DNA of 64,000 bases from DASSQJ01 sp963773655 (GCA_963773655.1 CAVZBX010000001.1:186001-250000), one strand, 5' to 3'; positions 56,015 to 64,000 are shown, counted from the stretch's first letter. Made by a program: numbers and translations. The notes: generated by a model from the letters alone, not told the origin.

Positions 56015-56515
56015 TCAGCCGGCCGGTGCCTCCAGTGAGCGGAGCAGCCGGCGGAGCAGGTCGGCGAGGTGGTCCTGCTCGCCGGGGTCGAGCTCGCCGA
56101 GCAGGTCGCGCTCGTCGGCAAGCAGCTCGGCGAGGGTGGCGTCCACCGTGCGGCGGCCCTCGTCGGTGAGCCGCACGATGACCCCGCGCCGGTCGCCCAC
56201 GGCCCGGTGCCGCTCGACCAGTCCACGGGCCACGAGCCGGTCGACCCGGTTGGTCATCGTCCCGCTCGTCACGAGGGTCTCGGCGACGAGCTGGCCGGGG
56301 CTCAGCTCGTGCGGGGCGCCGGTGCGCCGCAGGGCGGAGAGGACGTCGAACTCCCAGCTCTCCAGCCCCCGTCCGGCGAATGCCCGGCCGCGGGCCAGGT
56401 CTAGCCGGCGGGCGAGGCGCGAGACCCGGGAGAGCACCTCGAGCGGGGTGACGTCGAGGTCCGGGCGCTCCCGCCGCCAGGCGGAGACGATACGGTCGAC
56501 ATCGTCAGCGGCCAT
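56015..56515 (-). CDS. MarR family transcriptional regulator
   Basis: A 166-residue regulator from ATG 56515, six bases after TACAGT (56527-56522). The winged helix-turn-helix is ESWEFDVLSALRRTGAPHEL, SPGQLVAETLVTSGTMTNRV and DRLVARGLVERHRAVGDRRG with wing VIVRLTDEGRRTVD. Helices at both ends form the dimer interface. It is divergent from the trans-aconitate methyltransferase gene, and the palindrome at 56534-56546 between them is a likely operator. The ligand is unknown. Confidence 0.92.
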   Translation of the reverse strand: MAADDVDRIVSAWRRERPDLDVTPLEVLSRVSRLARRLDLARGRAFAGRGLESWEFDVLSALRRTGAPHELSPGQLVAETLVTSGTMTNRVDRLVARGLVERHRAVGDRRGVIVRLTDEGRRTVDATLAELLADERDLLGELDPGEQDHLADLLRRLLRSLEAPAG

Positions 56516-56533
56516 GGCCCGACTGTACTCGCG

Positions 56534-56546
56534 TCAAGTTTCTTGA
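56534..56546. promoter_or_regulatory. MarR-type operator candidate
   Basis: TCAAG TTT CTTGA, a perfect 5+3+5 palindrome in the MarR/methyltransferase gap. The ATCAAG/CTTGA half-sites are like those of many MarR operators. Confidence 0.6.
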
Positions 56547-56592
56547 TGTCGAGACGACGGGCCGCGCCGGGGTCGTCGTGCAGGAGGATGGG

Positions 56593-57402
56593 ATGAGGGA
56601 GCAGCCGAGCTGGGACCCGGGCGCCTACGCCCGCTTCACCGAGCAGCGCAGTCGTCCGTTCGCGGACCTGACCGACCGCATCGGCGCCCGCTCGCCGGCC
56701 CTGGTCGTCGACCTGGGCTGCGGTAACGGTCCGGCGACGACCATGCTGGGGCAGCGCTGGCCGCAGGCCCGCCTCGTGGGCGTCGACGCCTCCGAGGCGA
56801 TGCTCGAGGCGGCCCGGGAGCACGACGCCGAGGGTCGCGTCGAGTGGGTGCAGGCCGATCTGCGCGACTGGGACCCGGCCTCCCTCGGCCAGGCTCCTGA
56901 CGTCGTCGTCACCAGCAGCACCCTCCAGTGGGTGCCCGGTCACCTCGACCTCCTCCCGGCGTGGGTCGGCGCGCTGGCCGACGACGGCTGGCTGGCACTG
57001 CAGGTCCCCGGCAACTTCGACGCCCCGAGCCACCGACTGATGCGCGAGGTGGCCGAGCGCCACCCGCGCGCCGGTGAGCTCACCGCCGCCCTCGACCTGC
57101 CGGCGGTCGGCGAGCCCACCACCTACCACCGCTTCCTCTCCCGGCTGGGGTGCACCGTCGACGCCTGGGAGACCACGTACCTCCACGTGCTGGACGCCGA
57201 GGGGGAGCAGGAGCACCCGGTACTCGACTGGGTGCGGGCCACCGGGCTGCGGCCGGTGCTGGACATCCTCGAGGACGAGGACGAGCTCGCGGCCTTCCTC
57301 GAGCCCTACGCCGAGGCGCTGGCGGAGGCCTACCCGCGCAGCGCCGAGGGGGTCTACTTCCCGTTCCGCCGGGTCTTCGCCGTGGCGCACGCCGCGGGCT
57401 GA
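56593..57402 (+). CDS. tam: trans-aconitate 2-methyltransferase
   Basis: ATG 56593 is chosen because AGGAGG (56582-56587) lies five bases ahead; an in-frame GTG at 56578 would include that site. The 269-residue enzyme has SWDPGAYARFTEQRSRPFAD, SAM motif I VVDLGCGNGPATTMLGQRWP, then LVGVDASEAMLEAAREH, VVTSSTLQWVPGH and LALQVPGNFDAPSH, close to the Tam family. It methylates trans-aconitate, an inhibitor of aconitase. It is divergent from a MarR regulator through a shared operator. Confidence 0.93.
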   Translation: MREQPSWDPGAYARFTEQRSRPFADLTDRIGARSPALVVDLGCGNGPATTMLGQRWPQARLVGVDASEAMLEAAREHDAEGRVEWVQADLRDWDPASLGQAPDVVVTSSTLQWVPGHLDLLPAWVGALADDGWLALQVPGNFDAPSHRLMREVAERHPRAGELTAALDLPAVGEPTTYHRFLSRLGCTVDAWETTYLHVLDAEGEQEHPVLDWVRATGLRPVLDILEDEDELAAFLEPYAEALAEAYPRSAEGVYFPFRRVFAVAHAAG

Positions 57403-57444
57403 CCCCCGGAGGCGGCCGAGCAGGGGCGGGGAAGCCCGCTGCGG

Positions 57445-58104
57445 TCAGTCCCGCTCGAGCGTGCCGGCGGTGAGGGTGGGCTTGGCCTCCAGCCCGGTGA
57501 GCCCGTTCCACGCGAGGTTGACGACGTGCGCAGCCACCTCGTGCTTCTTGAACTTGCGGTTGTCGAGCCACCACTGGCCGGTGAGCGCGATCATCCCGAC
57601 GAGCATCTGGGCGTACATCGGGGCGGCCTTGGGGTCGAGCTTGTGGCGCTTGAACTCGGCCGCGAGGATGTGGTCGACCTGGCTGGAGATGTCGCTCATC
57701 AGGCTGGCGAACGAACCGGTGGCCTGGCCGGCCGGACTGTCCCGCACCAGGATCCGGAAGCCGTCGGTGGAGGACTCGACGTAGTCGAGCAGGGCGAGCG
57801 CGGCCCGCTCGATGATCTGGCGCGAGGTGCCACGGGCGTCGAAGGCCGCGGTGACCGCGCTGAGCAGGCCCTCGATCTCGCGGTCGACGACGACCGCGTA
57901 GAGGCCCTCCTTGCCCCCGAAGTGCTCGTAGACCACCGGCTTGGACACGCCCGCCGAGGACGCGATCTCCTCGACGGTGGCCCCCTCGAACCCCCGGTCG
58001 GCGAAGTGCTTCCGACCGATCCCGATGAGCTGCTCACGGCGCTCGCGTCCCGTCATCCGGGCCCGCGCCGCCCGCACCTTCTTCGCGGTCGAGTCGTCGG
58101 TCAC
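57445..58104 (-). CDS. TetR/AcrR family transcriptional regulator
   Basis: GTG 58104 lies six bases after CACAAT (58116-58111); GTG 58107 is one codon earlier. The 219-residue product has a basic N-terminus, the HTH REQLIGIGRKHFADRGFEGA, TVEEIASSAGVSKPVVYEHF and GGKEGLYAVVVDREIEGLL. The C-terminal ligand domain includes VRDSPAGQATGSFASLMSDI and MLVGMIALTGQWWLDNRKFK. Target genes are not evident; the gene is convergent with tam and lies 163 bases before tRNA-Gln. This subgroup often controls lipid genes, which is not testable here. Confidence 0.9.
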   Translation of the reverse strand: MTDDSTAKKVRAARARMTGRERREQLIGIGRKHFADRGFEGATVEEIASSAGVSKPVVYEHFGGKEGLYAVVVDREIEGLLSAVTAAFDARGTSRQIIERAALALLDYVESSTDGFRILVRDSPAGQATGSFASLMSDISSQVDHILAAEFKRHKLDPKAAPMYAQMLVGMIALTGQWWLDNRKFKKHEVAAHVVNLAWNGLTGLEAKPTLTAGTLERD

Positions 58105-58267
58105 CACGTCATTGTGCCGTGCGGCGTCCGGGCGCGCCGTCGCCGACCACGTCGGTGACGCCTCGGCACCTGCCGGTGGAGGGGCCGGAGCCGGCGCCTC
58201 CAGTGCTCGCCGGATGAGGCGCGGGCGCCTCCACTACCCTCGACAGCAGCCGTGCGGGGCACGGCGT

Positions 58268-58346
58268 TCCCCGGTTGGTCTGCTGGCAGGGCCCGCCTGA
58301 CTTTGAATCAGGACAAGCGACGTAGGTTCGATTCCTACCCGGGGAG
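58268..58346 (+). tRNA. tRNA-Gln (anticodon TTG), somewhat irregular
   Basis: Acceptor TCCCCGG pairs fully with CCGGGGA, discriminator G 58346. The D stem is GGTC/GGCC, the anticodon stem CCTGA/TCAGG with loop CTTTGAA (U33, anticodon TTG), and the T arm GTAGG TTCGATT CCTAC. The variable region (ACAAGCGAC) is longer than usual for Gln and there is one extra base before the anticodon stem, so total length is 79. CCA is not encoded. Confidence 0.75.
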
Positions 58347-58358
58347 CCGGCGCAGCGA
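58334..58358 (+). repeat. 25-base direct repeat, copy 1 (tRNA-Gln 3' end)
   Basis: The last 13 bases of the tRNA plus 12 following bases are repeated exactly at 58437-58461. The second copy is 103 bases downstream. Confidence 0.8.
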
Positions 58359-58436
58359 AGCGAGCCGGCCCGCCCGGGTGGGAATCCCGGGAGCGGCGTC
58401 GGGCGGCGACGGAGGAGCCGACCGGGAGCCGCGGCG

Positions 58437-58461
58437 CCTACCCGGGGAGCCGGCGCAGCGA
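58437..58461 (+). repeat. 25-base direct repeat, copy 2
   Basis: Exact copy of 58334-58358, starting CCTACCCGGGGAGCC. Could be an attachment-site scar or a slipped duplication. Confidence 0.8.
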
Positions 58462-58500
58462 CGCGCGTGGGGCCTGCCGTCGTCCGGGTCGGTTGGTTCG

Positions 58501-58572
58501 GGCTCAGCGCAGGCTCGGTGCGGCCGGGGCAGGGTGCAGCATGCGCTGAGCGGCTGCAGGGTGCGCTGAGCC
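58501..58572. repeat. REP-like palindromic element, copy 2
   Basis: GGCTCAGCGCA (58501-58511) is opposed by TGCGCTGAGC (58542-58551) and again by TGCGCTGAGCC (58562-58572), with GGTGCAGCA between. Both the arm sequence and this core recur at 42914-42989. Confidence 0.65.
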
Positions 58573-58823
58573 GACCGAGAGCCGCGGCGTCGACCCGGCC
58601 CATGCGCCCCAGTCCGGAGCGCCCGACGGTCACTCGGGTCGCTGCTGCCGTGGTCGCACACGGGCGCGCGTGCCCGGCCTCGACGGCGACGAAACGGTCG
58701 CGCCGCGCTCGCGGCTGGATCCGGTCACGATTGGACCCGAATGACGATCGTGTCGAGTGGCGGCCGGCTCCTCGACCGGGGTGCCGTGGCGGCGCGCTCC
58801 CGCCAGCGCACTCCAGAGCCACA

Positions 58824-58843
58824 GAAACGGGCGCCCGGTTCTC
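58824..58843. promoter_or_regulatory. possible FruR operator
   Basis: GAAACGGGCGCCCGGTTCTC contains the palindrome GGGCGCCC with near-matching AAC/GTT flanks. It lies 85 bases before the fruR start, next to the only AT-richer stretch (TTTACATTG). Confidence 0.35.
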
Positions 58844-58927
58844 TTTACATTGCTCCGATTCAGTGGTTTCATGGTGGGACCGCGCTCCACCGAGGGGGCG
58901 CCGAGCACCGGGGACGAGGGAGTTCCG

Positions 58928-59689
58928 ATGTACGCAGCTGAGCGTCAGCAGCGCATCCTCGAGGAGGCGCGCCGTGCCGGCCGCGTGGAGGTCGCCACGC
59001 TCGCCGACACGCTCGGCGTGGCCGCCGAGACGGTGCGCCGCGACCTCACCGCGCTGGAGCGGCGCGGCTCGCTCCGCCGGGTGCACGGGGGCGCCATCCC
59101 GGTCGAGCGCCTGGAGCTCGAGCCCACCCTCGCCACCCGCTCCACCCGCCGCGCCGAGGTCAAGCGCCGGATCGCCGCCCGCGTCCTCGACGAGCTGCCC
59201 CCCGGCGCCACGGTCCTGCTGGACTCCGGCTCCACCACCCAGGCCGTCGTCGAGATGTTGCCCCCCGACGTCGACCTGACGGTCCTCACCAACTCGGTCC
59301 CCGCGGCAGCCGCCCTCGCCACCCACCCCGGCATCAGCCTCTACCTGCTCGGGGGCCGGGTCCGCGGCACGACCGCGGCGGCCGTCGGGGAGTGGGCCAC
59401 CGGTGCCCTCGAGGGCGTCACCGTCGACCTCGCCGTGCTCGGCACCAACGGCCTCTCGGTGGCGCGCGGCCTCACCACCCCGGACCAGGCCGAGTCGCTC
59501 GTCAAGCGGGCGATGGTGCGGGCCGCGCGCCGCGTGGTCGTGGCCACCGACAGCAGCAAGGTGGGGGACGACCACCTCCACCGGTTCGCCACGTTCGAGG
59601 AGGTCGACGTCGTCGTCACCGACCGCGACCTCGCCCAGGACGTCGCCGCGGAGATGCGTGCCGCCGGCCCCGAGGTGGTGACGGCGTGA
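58928..59689 (+). CDS. fruR: DeoR-family fructose operon repressor
   Basis: ATG 58928 behind GAGGGAG gives 253 residues. The DeoR HTH is RQQRILEEARRAGRVEVATL, ADTLGVAAETVRRDLTALER and RGSLRRVHGGAI. The sugar-phosphate-sensing domain has VLLDSGSTTQAVVEMLPP, LTVLTNSVPAAAALA and VVVATDSSKVGDDHLHRFAT. Position at the head of fruK-fruA and the family suggest repression relieved by a fructose phosphate. Its TGA overlaps the fruK start by four bases. Confidence 0.92.
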   Translation: MYAAERQQRILEEARRAGRVEVATLADTLGVAAETVRRDLTALERRGSLRRVHGGAIPVERLELEPTLATRSTRRAEVKRRIAARVLDELPPGATVLLDSGSTTQAVVEMLPPDVDLTVLTNSVPAAAALATHPGISLYLLGGRVRGTTAAAVGEWATGALEGVTVDLAVLGTNGLSVARGLTTPDQAESLVKRAMVRAARRVVVATDSSKVGDDHLHRFATFEEVDVVVTDRDLAQDVAAEMRAAGPEVVTA

Positions 59690-60633
59690 TCGTCACCCTG
59701 ACCCCGAACCCGTCGATCGACCGGGCCGTCGTCATCGACGCGCTGCGCCGCGGTGAGGTCCACCGTGCCACCGACAGCAGGGTCGACCCGGGCGGCAAGG
59801 GCGTCAACGTCTCCCGGGCGCTGGCCGCCCAGGACGCCGCGACCCTTGCCGTGCTACCCGTGGGCGGGCCCGAGGGCCACCTCCTCGAGGAGCTGCTCGA
59901 CGCGGCCGGCGTCCCGCGCCGCAGCGTCCCGGTCACCGGCACGGTGCGGATGAACATCAGCGTGCTCGAGCCCGACGGGACGACGACCAAGCTCAACGAA
60001 CCGGGCCCCGAGCTCGCGGCCGCAGAGGTGGAGGCCCTCCTGCTGGAGACGAGCCACGCCGCCGACGGTGCCGCCTGGGTGGTCGGGTGCGGCAGCCTCC
60101 CGCCCGGCGCCCCCGACGACCTCTACGCCCGCCTGGTCCGCCGGGGCCGTGAACGCGGCGCCCGGGTCGCCGTCGACTCCTCCGGCGCCCCGATGGCGCA
60201 CGCGGTCGCCGCCCGGCCGCACCTGGTCAAGCCCAACCACGAGGAGCTCGCCGAGCTCGTCGGCCACGCCCTGCCGACCCTCGGCGACGTGCGGGCCGCC
60301 GCCCTCGACCTCGTCGCCGACGGCATCGAGGTGGTCGCGGTGAGCCTCGGCGGCGACGGCGCCCTGCTCGTCACCGCCGACGAGCAGGTGCACGCCGCCG
60401 CCACCATCACCCACCCCCTGTCCACCGTGGGGGCCGGCGACTGCATGCTCGCCGGTCTGCTCCACGGCCTGTCGAGCGGACTCACCGCCGCCGACGCCCT
60501 CGCGGCCGCCGTCACCTGGGGTGCCGCCGCCGTCACCCTCCCCGGCAGCCGGGTCCCCACCCCAACGGACCTCGCCGGCATCCCGGTTCGCCTCACCGCG
60601 ACCCCCGACCCCACCCGCCGCCTCGTCGGGTGA
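59686..60633 (+). CDS. fruK: 1-phosphofructokinase
   Basis: A 315-residue PfkB-family kinase from GTG 59686, coupled to fruR. It phosphorylates fructose-1-phosphate (the FruA product) to fructose-1,6-bisphosphate. Motifs are IVTLTPNPSIDRAVVIDALR, VDPGGKGVNVSRALA (substrate Gly-Gly), LVKPNHEELAELVG and the catalytic LSTVGAGDCMLAGLL (GAGD Asp). The length is normal. fruA follows after 17 bases. Confidence 0.96.
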   Translation: MIVTLTPNPSIDRAVVIDALRRGEVHRATDSRVDPGGKGVNVSRALAAQDAATLAVLPVGGPEGHLLEELLDAAGVPRRSVPVTGTVRMNISVLEPDGTTTKLNEPGPELAAAEVEALLLETSHAADGAAWVVGCGSLPPGAPDDLYARLVRRGRERGARVAVDSSGAPMAHAVAARPHLVKPNHEELAELVGHALPTLGDVRAAALDLVADGIEVVAVSLGGDGALLVTADEQVHAAATITHPLSTVGAGDCMLAGLLHGLSSGLTAADALAAAVTWGAAAVTLPGSRVPTPTDLAGIPVRLTATPDPTRRLVG

Positions 60634-60650
60634 GACCCGAAAGGAACACC

Positions 60651-62774
60651 ATGTCCCTCATCACCGAGCAGCAGGTCGTCCTCGACCTCACCGGTGCCGA
60701 CCGCCACGAGGCCACCCGTGTCCTCGCCGAGCGGCTCGTCGCCACCGGTCGCTGCACCGACCTCGACGCCTTCCTCGCCGACGTCCGCGAGCGCGAGACG
60801 AAGATGGCGACCGGACTCCCCGGCGGCATCGGCATCCCGCACGCCCGCAGCGCCGCCGTCACCGAGCCCTCACTCGTCTTCGGGCGCGCCGGCGACGGCA
60901 TCGACTGGGGCGCCAAGGACGGGCCCGCCACGCTCGTCTTCCTCATCGCCGCACCCGAGAGCGGCGGAGACGCGCACATGCAGATGCTGCCCAAGCTCGC
61001 CCGGGCGCTGATGAAGAGCGACTTCAAGCAGGCGCTCGCCGAGGCCACGACCGAGGACGAGGTCGTCCGCCTCGTCGAGGCCGAGGTGTCCCTCGACGAG
61101 GCCCCAGCAGCGGCTCCGGCCCCCGCGCCGGCCACCGCCGCGACCGTCGCCCCGGCCGCCGCCACCGCCACTGCGGGCAGCGAGGCGGGTACCGCCGCTC
61201 CCGCCGCGCCGACGGCCACCGCCGCCCCGGCGAGGCGCGCGCTCAAGCTCGTCGGCGTCACCTCGTGCCCCACCGGCATCGCCCACACCTACATGGCAGC
61301 CGAAGGCCTCGAGGCCGCCGCGAAGGCCGCCGGGCACACGATGGTCGTCGAGACCCAGGGCTCGGCGGGCTCGACCCCGATCTCCGCCGAGGAGATCGCC
61401 GCGGCCGACGCGGTGATCTTCGCGCACGACCTCCCGGTGAAGGACGCGGGCCGGTTCGCCGGCAAGCCGACCGTCGACGCCGGCGTCAAGCGGGGCATCT
61501 CCGACGGTCCGGCGCTCGTCGCCCAGGCCGAGCAGCTCGTCGCCGAGTGGCAGGCCGACCCGTCGAAGGCGGCTGCCGCGGCCGCCGCGGCGACGGCTGG
61601 GGGTGCCGGCGGCAGTCTCACGACCAAGGTCGAGTCCGACGCGAGCACCGCGACGAAGGTCCGCCAGTGGCTGATGACCGGTGTCTCCTACATGATCCCG
61701 TTCGTCGCCGCCGGCGGCATCCTCATCGCCATCGCCTTCATGCTCTCCACCGTCGCCATGGGCGACCAGGGCCCCATCGAGGTCACCAACTACTCGCTGA
61801 CCGGCGAGGGCCAGTACGACATCACCCAGAGCTTCGACGTCCTGTCGCTCATGTCGTGGGCCGGCCTGCTCTTCGTCATGGGAGGCGCGGCCTTCGGGTT
61901 CCTCGTGCCGATCCTCTCCGGCTTCATCGCCTTCGCGATCGCCGACCGGCCGGGCCTGGTGCCGGGCATCGTCGGCGGCTCGATCGCCGCGACGATGGGC
62001 GCCGGCTTCCTCGGAGGCATCGCCACCGGACTCCTCGGCGGCTTCGTCGCCCGGTGGATCGCCGGCTGGAAGGTGCACAAGGGTGTCCGCGGCGTGATGC
62101 CGGTCGTCGTCATCCCGTTGCTCTCCACCCTGATCACCGCCGGGCTGTTCATCACGGTCCTGGGCCGCCCGATCGTCTGGCTCACCGACGCGCTCAACAG
62201 CTGGCTCAACGGACTCACCGGCGGGAGCGCCCTCGTCCTCGGTCTCATCCTCGGCGCGATGATGGGGTTCGACCTGGGAGGCCCGGTCAACAAGGTCGCG
62301 TACTTCTTCGCGACGGCCGGCCTGGCCACGGCGGGCACGGCGGCCGACGCCCCGCAGCTGAAGATCATGGCCGCCGTCATGGCCGCCGGGATGGTGGCGC
62401 CGCTCGCCATGGCGCTCGCGACGACGGTCCGCCCCGGACTGTTCTCCGAGCCGGAGCGGGAGAACGGCAAGGCCGCCTGGCTGCTCGGCGCCTCCTTCAT
62501 CTCCGAGGGCGCGATCCCGTTCGCGGCGGCCGACCCGGTGCGGATCATCACCGCCTCGGTCATCGGCTCCTCCATCACCGGTGGTCTCTCGATGCTCTTC
62601 GGTGCGACGCTGCGGGCGCCGCACGGCGGCATCTGGGTGCTGCCGCTCATCGGCAACTTCCTCCTCTTCCTCGCGGCCCTGGCCGTCGGCGTCGTCGTCA
62701 TGACGGGGATCGTCGTCGCCCTGAAGTCGCGGGAGTCCAACCTGGCGGCAGTCGACGCCGCCGCCACCGTCTGA
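60651..62774 (+). CDS. fruA: PTS fructose transporter subunit IIABC
   Basis: A 707-residue fused permease from ATG 60651 behind AAAGGAA. EIIA is first, with His64 (GGIGIPHARS). An Ala/Pro linker (about residues 150-195) follows. EIIB has Cys206 in VGVTSCPTGIAHTYMAAEGL. EIIC starts near residue 340 (LMTGVSYMIPFVAAGGILIA) with eight or so helices and ALVLGLILGAMMGFDLGGPV and SEGAIPFAAADPVRII. It imports fructose as fructose-1-phosphate. Phosphate comes from HPr, encoded next. Confidence 0.96.
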   Translation: MSLITEQQVVLDLTGADRHEATRVLAERLVATGRCTDLDAFLADVRERETKMATGLPGGIGIPHARSAAVTEPSLVFGRAGDGIDWGAKDGPATLVFLIAAPESGGDAHMQMLPKLARALMKSDFKQALAEATTEDEVVRLVEAEVSLDEAPAAAPAPAPATAATVAPAAATATAGSEAGTAAPAAPTATAAPARRALKLVGVTSCPTGIAHTYMAAEGLEAAAKAAGHTMVVETQGSAGSTPISAEEIAAADAVIFAHDLPVKDAGRFAGKPTVDAGVKRGISDGPALVAQAEQLVAEWQADPSKAAAAAAAATAGGAGGSLTTKVESDASTATKVRQWLMTGVSYMIPFVAAGGILIAIAFMLSTVAMGDQGPIEVTNYSLTGEGQYDITQSFDVLSLMSWAGLLFVMGGAAFGFLVPILSGFIAFAIADRPGLVPGIVGGSIAATMGAGFLGGIATGLLGGFVARWIAGWKVHKGVRGVMPVVVIPLLSTLITAGLFITVLGRPIVWLTDALNSWLNGLTGGSALVLGLILGAMMGFDLGGPVNKVAYFFATAGLATAGTAADAPQLKIMAAVMAAGMVAPLAMALATTVRPGLFSEPERENGKAAWLLGASFISEGAIPFAAADPVRIITASVIGSSITGGLSMLFGATLRAPHGGIWVLPLIGNFLLFLAALAVGVVVMTGIVVALKSRESNLAAVDAAATV

Positions 62775-62804
62775 CCAGTCCGTCCCACCACAAGGAGCCC
62801 CCAG

Positions 62805-63074
62805 ATGCCACAGCGCACCGTCACCATCGCCTCGTCCGTCGGCCTGCACGCCCGGCCCGCCGCCCTGTTCGTCGAGCAGGCCGGCGAGTCCGGCCTCGAC
62901 GTCGAGATCGCCCGTCCCGGTGAGGAGGCCGTCGACGCGACGAGCATCCTCGGGGTCATGGCCCTCGGCGCCAAGCACGGCGAGGAGGTCGTCCTCACCG
63001 CCCAGGGCGAGGGCGCCGACCAGGTCCTCGACGGCCTCGTCGACCTCCTCTCCCGCGACCTCGACGCGGAGTGA
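62805..63074 (+). CDS. ptsH: phosphocarrier protein HPr
   Basis: An 89-residue protein from ATG 62805 (CAAGGAG upstream). His15 in SSVGLHARPAALFVEQA is the phosphorylation site. The regulatory-serine region reads VDATSILGVMALGA. It carries phosphate from enzyme I to FruA and other EII proteins. Its location inside the fructose operon implies fructose-linked supply of the general PTS components. Confidence 0.96.
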   Translation: MPQRTVTIASSVGLHARPAALFVEQAGESGLDVEIARPGEEAVDATSILGVMALGAKHGEEVVLTAQGEGADQVLDGLVDLLSRDLDAE

Positions 63075-63079
63075 GCCCG

Positions 63080-64000
63080 GTGGCCGCGACGCAGACGAGG
63101 CAGGGCATCGGCGTCAGCCCCGGCACGGCCCACGGGCCGGTGGTGCAGGTCGCGCCACCGGTCCGGGCCCCGGAGTCCGAACCGGCACCTGCCGACACCG
63201 AGGCCGCGCTGGCCCAGGTGAAGGCCGCGTTCGAGTCCGTCGCGGTCGCACTCGAGGGCCGGGCCCGCCACGCCGAGGACACGGCGCAGCAGATCCTCAA
63301 GGCCACGGCGCTGATCGCCCGCGACAAGGGGCTCGTCAAGGCCGCCGGCAAGCAGCTCGCCGCCGGGAAGGGCCCCGCCAACGCCGTCGTCGGGGCGGTC
63401 GAGGAGTACGCCGTGCAGTTCGAGGCGCTCGGGGGCTATTTCGCCGAGCGGGTCACCGACCTGCGCGACGTCGGCTCGCGGGCGGTGGCGGCCGTCCTGG
63501 GGCTGCCGGCGCCGGGCGTGCCCGACTTCACCGAGCCCAGCGTCATCGTCGCCGAGGACCTCGCCCCGGCCGAGACGGCCACCCTCGACCGCTCGCTCGT
63601 CGTCGGCATCGTGACCCAGGCGGGCGGGCGCACCAGCCACACCGCGATCCTCGCCGCCCAGATGGGGATCCCCGCCGTCGTCCAGGTGGCCGCCGCCACC
63701 GCCATCCCCGAGGGCACGACGGTCGCGCTCGACGGCGACACCGGCGAGGTCACCATCGACCCCGACCCCGCGCTCGTCGCGGAGCAGGCCCGGCGTCGCG
63801 AGCGGCGGGCCGCCGCGCTCGCCGCGAGCCGGGGGCCCGGCGTGACCCGCGACGGGCACCACGTGGCGCTGCTCGCCAACATCGGCGGCATCAAGGACGC
63901 CGAGGGGGCCGCGGCCCAGGACCTCGAGGGGGTCGGGCTCTTCCGCACCGAGTTCGTCTTCCTCTCCGCCGAGCGGGCACCCACGGTCGAGGACCAGGCG
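63080..64000 (+). CDS. ptsI: PTS enzyme I (phosphoenolpyruvate-protein phosphotransferase), N-terminal part
   Basis: The gene is cut by the right window edge; 307 residues are visible. GTG 63080 has GGAG eight bases ahead; GTG 63071, overlapping the ptsH stop, is an alternative in the same frame. The N-terminal HPr-binding helical domain (TAQQILKATALIARDKGLVK) leads to the phosphohistidine domain: VTQAGGRTSHTAILAAQMGI with His187 of the shown start. The PEP-binding barrel begins with LLANIGGIKDAE and GLFRTEFVFLS. It transfers phosphate from PEP to HPr. Confidence 0.95.
   Translation, partial: MAATQTRQGIGVSPGTAHGPVVQVAPPVRAPESEPAPADTEAALAQVKAAFESVAVALEGRARHAEDTAQQILKATALIARDKGLVKAAGKQLAAGKGPANAVVGAVEEYAVQFEALGGYFAERVTDLRDVGSRAVAAVLGLPAPGVPDFTEPSVIVAEDLAPAETATLDRSLVVGIVTQAGGRTSHTAILAAQMGIPAVVQVAAATAIPEGTTVALDGDTGEVTIDPDPALVAEQARRRERRAAALAASRGPGVTRDGHHVALLANIGGIKDAEGAAAQDLEGVGLFRTEFVFLSAERAPTVEDQA

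Larger units (their letters stand above)
58347..58927. other. gene-free region with repeats before the fructose operon
   Basis: 581 bases without a supported gene. It holds the second copy of the tRNA-end repeat, a REP-like palindromic cluster (58501-58572), CACGAT/ATCGTG half-sites (58726-58752) and a GC-rich palindrome (58824-58843) close to the fruR start. The last 110 bases are the least GC-rich and probably carry the operon promoter. Confidence 0.6.

Noticed and set aside
58268..58346. tRNA-Sec or tRNA-Leu instead of tRNA-Gln
   Set aside because: The loop CTTTGAA has U33 and reads TTG; there is no long variable arm of class II and no TCA anticodon.
60870..63862. Long minus-strand open frames opposite fruA, ptsH and ptsI
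   Set aside because: Antisense to unmistakable PTS genes.

Overview
The window is very GC-rich, uses many GTG starts, and carries actinobacterial hallmark genes: an RpfB-like resuscitation factor, a protein O-mannosyltransferase, LppX-type lipoproteins, a SepX/GlpR-like division protein and a Glp-type MoeA cluster. Most promoters look leaderless. I infer a member of the order Micrococcales (Intrasporangiaceae-like). That placement rests on gene content and order, not on a database search.

Layout. 1-3240 is an accessory, decayed region ending at a tRNA-Arg(CCT): a methyltransferase tail, an SCP2 protein, frameshifted hydrolase and CYTH genes, and an integrase remnant fused to a HepT toxin remnant. 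3353-12436 holds an MFS transporter, a frameshifted SF1 helicase, mscL, a SAF-domain protein, an FmdB zinc ribbon protein and an ABC-2 exporter. 12549-17362 holds a cation/proton antiporter, a penicillin-acylase-like hydrolase and 5-formyl-THF cyclo-ligase. 17386-22864 is a six-gene run linking UDP-glucose synthesis, molybdenum cofactor genes and a SepX-like membrane protein. 22899-30169 holds an AI-2E-family permease, tRNA-Ala(CGC), a DUF4389 protein, a repeat-rich secreted protein and a large membrane phosphatase-like protein. 30218-37481 holds a Cas4-like nuclease/helicase, a FAS1 protein, the O-mannosyltransferase and rsmI.

37605-42854 holds a frameshifted M28 aminopeptidase and the sdhCAB operon (succinate oxidation coupled to the quinone pool). 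43001-47056 is a CPBP protease, two LppX-like lipoproteins, a tiny membrane protein with a divergent TetR regulator and a clear operator, and a DUF4126 protein. 47246-55953 is the housekeeping block metG-tatD-rpfB-rsmA-ispE-ABC-F. 56015-58104 holds MarR and TetR regulators and a trans-aconitate methyltransferase. After tRNA-Gln(TTG), whose 3' end is duplicated, a complete fructose PTS operon (fruR-fruK-fruA-ptsH-ptsI) runs off the right edge.

Two sequence-wide patterns stand out. First, at least fourteen genes have a TANNNT-like -10 element 6 or 7 bases before the start codon, so leaderless transcription is the rule here. Second, nine loci, seven of them full-length or nearly so, are broken by single-base frame changes while their conserved residues stay intact. 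This looks more like indel errors in the assembly than like decay, except in the left accessory region.
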